A DNA stretch of 64,000 nt from Vitrella brassicaformis (lineage: Eukaryota; Sar; Vitrellaceae), in NCBI GenBank assembly GCA_001179505.1, contig CDMY01000255.1, positions 209,728 to 273,727 on the forward strand. Direction: 5' to 3'. The notes below the pieces were generated by a model that was not told the DNA's origin, searched no databases, and saw only the letters and a list, made by a program, of their open reading frames with translations. Positions 60,866-64,000 of the stretch are shown piece by piece. The number at the start of each line of letters is the position of its first letter. Positions within the stretch are counted from its first letter, which is position 1. Both the position numbers and the translations under genes were made by a program.

Positions 60866-61220
60866 ATGCCGCCCCCTGAGATGAGAATGCCCTCGCCGGC
60901 ACCAGCAGCATTAGTTGCAGCAGCAGCGGCGGCGCCGGTCGACCTCATGACGGCGTCCGCCGCTAAGAAGACCGCCGCTTCGAAGGAGCAGAAAGTTCGA
61001 ATCGCAGAGGAGGCCCGCCGTAAGTCCCAGGGGAATGCCCGTTAGTCAGGACGCACGAGTGCTGGGTGGGGTGCGTGTGCACGGCTCTTTCCATGTCTGT
61101 GTCGGTTTACGATGCAGGCCTGATAGAGGGGCCGAAACGGCAGGTGGAGCATTTCATCAAAGAGCACCACCACTTCAAGGGTGAGTCTTCAGGCAGCAAC
61201 AGTGGGGACAAAGAACGAGA

Positions 61221-61615
61221 TCCACAAAGAATGGTGTCTGTGTGTCTGTCCGTCCAAGGAGATCGAGGGACATGAGTGACCAGCTCTTCCGTGCGCTCGG
61301 CAGCATCGCCAAGCTCGAGTACAGACAGGTGCGACCATCCACAGACCTATGTCGTTCGATGCTCTCCCTCTGCACGCGATGCGATGTGTCCATCTGCGCA
61401 TTTCTTGTGCATTGATTGATGTGTGCAGGACAAGCTGGTGCAGCTGGCGAGGGAGCGAGGGGTAAGCAAAGGAGACAGACAGACCTTCACACACAAGCTT
61501 GACGCTGGCACCCCGTACGCTTATCAACCCATCTGGACACATTCATTTGTGTGTATGCTGCCATCCAGAAACGCATCCGTACCCTCGAAAACGAGCTGCG
61601 TGCCTATCGCGACGC
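61221..61615 (+). repeat. Tandem exon-intron duplication, unit 1
   Basis: About 395 bp containing three short exons and their introns; repeated immediately downstream. Intron sequence is as conserved as exon sequence, so the duplication is recent. Confidence 0.9.
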
Positions 61616-61676
61616 GCCCCCGCCCCCCGACGCAGACATGCCACCGCACGAAGGGCCGCCCCCTGACACACAGAAA

Positions 61677-62085
61677 TCCACAATGGTGTCTGTGTGTCTG
61701 TGTGCGTGCAGGGGAGGCGAGGGAGTTGAGGGAGGAGCTCTTCCGTGCGAGGGACAGCATCGACACACTCGCGAAGAGACAGGTGCGACCATGCACAGTA
61801 AGTACACCTATGTCGTTCGATGCTCTCTCTCTGCACGCGATATGTCCATTTGCGCATCGTGCATTGATTGATGTGTGCAGAAGACGCTGGTGGAGTTGGT
61901 GAAAGAGCGAGACGTAAGCAAAGCAGACAGACCTTTACACACAAGCTTGACACTGGCCCCCCGTACGTCCATCCATCCATCTGGACACATTCATTTGTGT
62001 GTATGCTGCCATCCAGAACCACAAGAAGCACCTACACGCCCGTATCGCTGCCCTCGAATTAGAGCTGCGTGCCTACCGCGACGCA
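61677..62085 (+). repeat. Tandem exon-intron duplication, unit 2
   Basis: About 409 bp, direct repeat of 61,221-61,615; shared landmarks include CCTATGTCGTTCGATGCTCT, GCATTGATTGATGTGTGCAG and ATTCATTTGTGTGTATGCTG. Confidence 0.9.
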
Positions 62086-62300
62086 CACGACCACTCGTGA
62101 CGGATAGTCGTGACATGGCTGGCATGCCTTCGTGTATGTGTGTTTTTGTGTCTGTGTGTTTCAGTGACTACGTACGAGGCACTGCACGCTGCATGCCGCG
62201 TCGACCCCACACGCCCCGACCACGTGTTCGACGGCAACAGGCTCATCATCGGCAGTCGACGCGCACCGCTGCGCACCCTGAGGTGGTTCGAGCAGCTATA

Positions 62301-62887
62301 GCGGTCAGCGATTTCTCTTGGTGCCTTTCGCCTCGGCTGGTGCCGCCAGCGACGAGGGCTATTGACGGCATCGGACAGGTACGGCTGGACGAGGGCGGAA
62401 GGCCAATGCTCAAAATTGACGATTCATTCATCGACTTCTGCAGGCGCCTCTGTGTTGGGCGGGGCAGTCAGCCCGGCAGGACGAGGAGCGGCTCATGAAA
62501 CACCTGAAGGAGAAGGAGCAGAGCTTCACCATCATCCTCAAGAAGATCAAGAAGTGCCGGAAGGCCCTCCAAGCCATCGCTCGTCTCGAGGCGCGGAAGC
62601 CCAGTACGTTGCTGCTCTGTGTTGGGCGTGGTGACGTTCACGAGTCGACATGGCCTCTCGGACGGATCCGGGGGCCCGCCTGGCTCAGCGCATTGGGGCG
62701 CGTTTGTTAGGGATGCCGGACGTGTACAGCGACACGCCGGATTTGGTGTGTTGGAAGCTGAAGGCGCTGATGCACCAGGAGCCCGAGGTGAGGTGCAGGC
62801 AGGGATACACACAGACCGCATGTGGCCGGGCAGCGAGATGCATGGTGTGTGTCCGTCCGTTTGTTCGGTGCAGTTGCTGTGTGAGTG
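62301..62887 (+). pseudogene. Segmental duplication copy 2: 5' fragment of the 38.9-kb gene
   Basis: An inverted copy of 38,654-39,075: promoter, exon 1 (MASRTDPGARLAQRIGARLL at 62,650-62,787), intron 1 and the first bases of exon 2, where similarity stops at about 62,887. No further exons follow, so it cannot encode the parent protein. The promoter part is split by an insertion (62,462-62,614) flanked by 14-bp direct repeats. It begins right after the stop codon of the preceding coiled-coil remnant. Confidence 0.85.
62448..62628 (+). mobile_element. 153-bp insertion with 14-bp flanking direct repeats
   Basis: CTCTGTGTTGGGCG occurs at 62,448-62,461 and 62,615-62,628 and brackets DNA absent from the sister copy at 38.9 kb, which has one CTCTGTG(G)TTGGCG site there. 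The insert contains an AG-bounded open segment (62,471-62,602, ERLMKHLKEKEQSFTIILKK and so on) ending at a GT donor, so it looks like a coiled-coil exon. The duplicated target suggests an insertion event. No transposase or terminal inverted repeat is visible. Confidence 0.5.
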
Positions 62888-64000
62888 CGGGGAAGCCAAC
62901 AAAAGAAGATCAAGATGATGTCAAGGGAAATGCGGGGAAGAGCGGCTCCCTGGGGAAGAGCGACCACCGATCGCTCCCTACATTTTATATCTGCAGTGTG
63001 TTTCTGTCGATTTTCACCGGCATACTGCTCGTGGAGGGCGTGTCCCGTGTCGGGCTTGTGTGACATCATCGTGTGTGGTTAGCGGATGGCAGAGACAACA
63101 TGCGATGATGTGAAAGCGTGGCGTGGTCATGTGTGTGTATGTAAGCCGTTAGGAGAAAAATACTATGCATACATACAAACCAACAACAGCCAGCCATCGA
63201 TCCATCCCGTCCATCCATCCATCCATCCATCTCACAGTCACTCAAGTCCTTCGTCCGTCCGCAAGCACATAGGTAAGCAGGTGGGGGGAGCGATGGGCCG
63301 TGAGTGCATAGGCCTCTCCGTCCACTAATTCACTGTCATCATATCTCACAGCGCCGCACCCAACTGGCAGGCAGACAGACAGACAGACAGGCACATAGAT
63401 CGATAGATAGGCGGGCAGGCCAGTACGTACGTGTGTAATCGAGCGGTCGGTCGGTCAGCGCATTAGACAGAGATGTGGAGTGTGGCCACGCACCCAGCTA
63501 CCCACCTACCTACCCCCCTGCCCACCCCACGAACAAAATGAGCAAGGTCCGTCCATTCATTCCATACGTCTCCGAGCAAGCACACATCAACGCATGCAGG
63601 CAGGCAGGTGTGTGCATCCCAGCAGCGTGCTAGCATCGTGGGATCATCCATACAGACAGGGCATGCCATCCGTCACCTCTCGTACACACGTACATGGAAT
63701 CCGTGCTGCGCAAGCGATGAGTGAGTGACAAAACTGCTTGCAACAGCAACACCGATGGTATGTATGAATTGGGAGGGGCGGACACACCAACAGCAGCAGG
63801 GAGGGCCCGTCGAGAGGGCTTAAAGCTAGCTGGACAGACATATGGTTGATCGATCATGCATGTGATGCAGTCAGGGATGATGCAGACAGACGTACATGGT
63901 GTGCAAGTACGGCAGAGGGGCAGACACACACACACACACAGGCAGACAGAGCATCAGTATGTCGACGGCCACTCAGAAGGGCATTCATTCGATCGAGCGT
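62888..64000. other. Non-coding end of window
   Basis: 1.1 kb without a supported gene. Contains CATC arrays (63,211-63,235), AGAC arrays (63,372-63,391), GGTC/GATA-like short runs (63,396-63,460) and a CA run (63,923-63,942). All open frames are short and low-complexity. Confidence 0.6.

Larger units (their letters stand above)
60866..62301 (+). pseudogene. Coiled-coil gene with duplicated exons, probably broken
   Basis: A start in strong context (GCCGCCATGCC, ATG at 60866) opens an Ala/Pro-rich N-terminus and a basic helix (KEQKVRIAEEARR), with donor at 61,018. A second exon (LIEGPKRQVEHFIKEHHHFK) follows. Then come two tandem copies of a three-exon set: QLFRALGSIAKLEYRQ / DKLVQLARERG / KRIRTLENELRAYRDA, and ELFRARDSIDTLAKRQ / KTLVELVKERD / KKHLHARIAALELELRAYRD. 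The last exon ends WFEQL with stop at 62,301. Three junctions are out of phase: into copy 1, into copy 2, and into the last exon. Copy 1 is one base shorter than copy 2 just after the acceptor. It may be a pseudogene, or a gene whose true splice sites I have missed. Confidence 0.45.

Noticed and set aside
60866-62301. Annotating the coiled-coil gene as intact
   Set aside because: Three exon junctions cannot be made to keep frame with visible GT-AG sites, so it is listed as probably broken.
1-64000. Dinoflagellate origin
   Set aside because: Introns use ordinary GT donors, genes alternate strands in short-range divergent pairs, and there are no long one-way tandem arrays.
1-64000. tRNA, rRNA or integrated virus/transposon genes
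   Set aside because: No cloverleaf-like boxes, rRNA cores, reverse transcriptase, transposase or integrase motifs were recognised; a covariance-model search was not possible here.

Overview
The window is nuclear DNA of a GC-rich, intron-dense, plastid-bearing eukaryote. Introns are GT-AG and mostly 45-130 nt. Two neighbouring genes begin with what look like the bipartite targeting sequences of red-lineage complex plastids. A BBSome subunit shows that the organism builds a cilium. Together with a giant TIG-repeat and Cys-rich surface-type protein of the kind seen in alveolates, this points to a chromerid alga (Vitrella brassicaformis is my best guess). The species name is inference from style, not proof. 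Exon coordinates below were set by hand from splice sites and checked for reading-phase continuity.

Layout. Bases 1-23,836 (-) hold 14 exons of one giant gene for a TIG/IPT-repeat protein of at least 7,583 residues that runs off the left edge into a Cys-rich tail. It shares a 135-bp divergent promoter with BBS4 (+, 23,972-25,826). Next come a small secreted protein (+), a secreted coiled-coil protein (-, crossed by a 300-bp assembly gap), a cyclin-fold protein (+), a plastid-targeted Rossmann-like/coiled-coil protein (-) head-to-head with the plastid membrane-remodelling protein VIPP1 (+), a 913-residue protein of unknown function (-) head-to-head with an ABC1/UbiB-type kinase (+), 2.3 kb of non-coding degenerate repeats, and a Pro-rich unknown protein (-) head-to-head with a 974-residue kinase-like protein (+).

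From 50.3 to 54.9 kb the DNA is decayed. It holds a frameshifted glycoside hydrolase family 5 (endoglycoceramidase-like) gene and duplicated blocks with stops and frameshifts. An intact PIGQ/GPI1 gene of GPI-anchor synthesis (+, 56,309-59,225) follows, then an intronless 384-residue protein (-), a partly broken coiled-coil gene (+) and a degenerate copy of the 5' end of the 38.9-kb gene. The last 1.1 kb is non-coding.

Two organising themes stand out. Genes are repeatedly arranged as divergent pairs separated by only 130-350 bp. Six start regions carry a TGCGAGCT-type motif close to the start codon. The giant TIG gene paired with BBS4 suggests, as a hypothesis, a ciliary or cell-surface coat protein resembling fibrocystin in domain logic.
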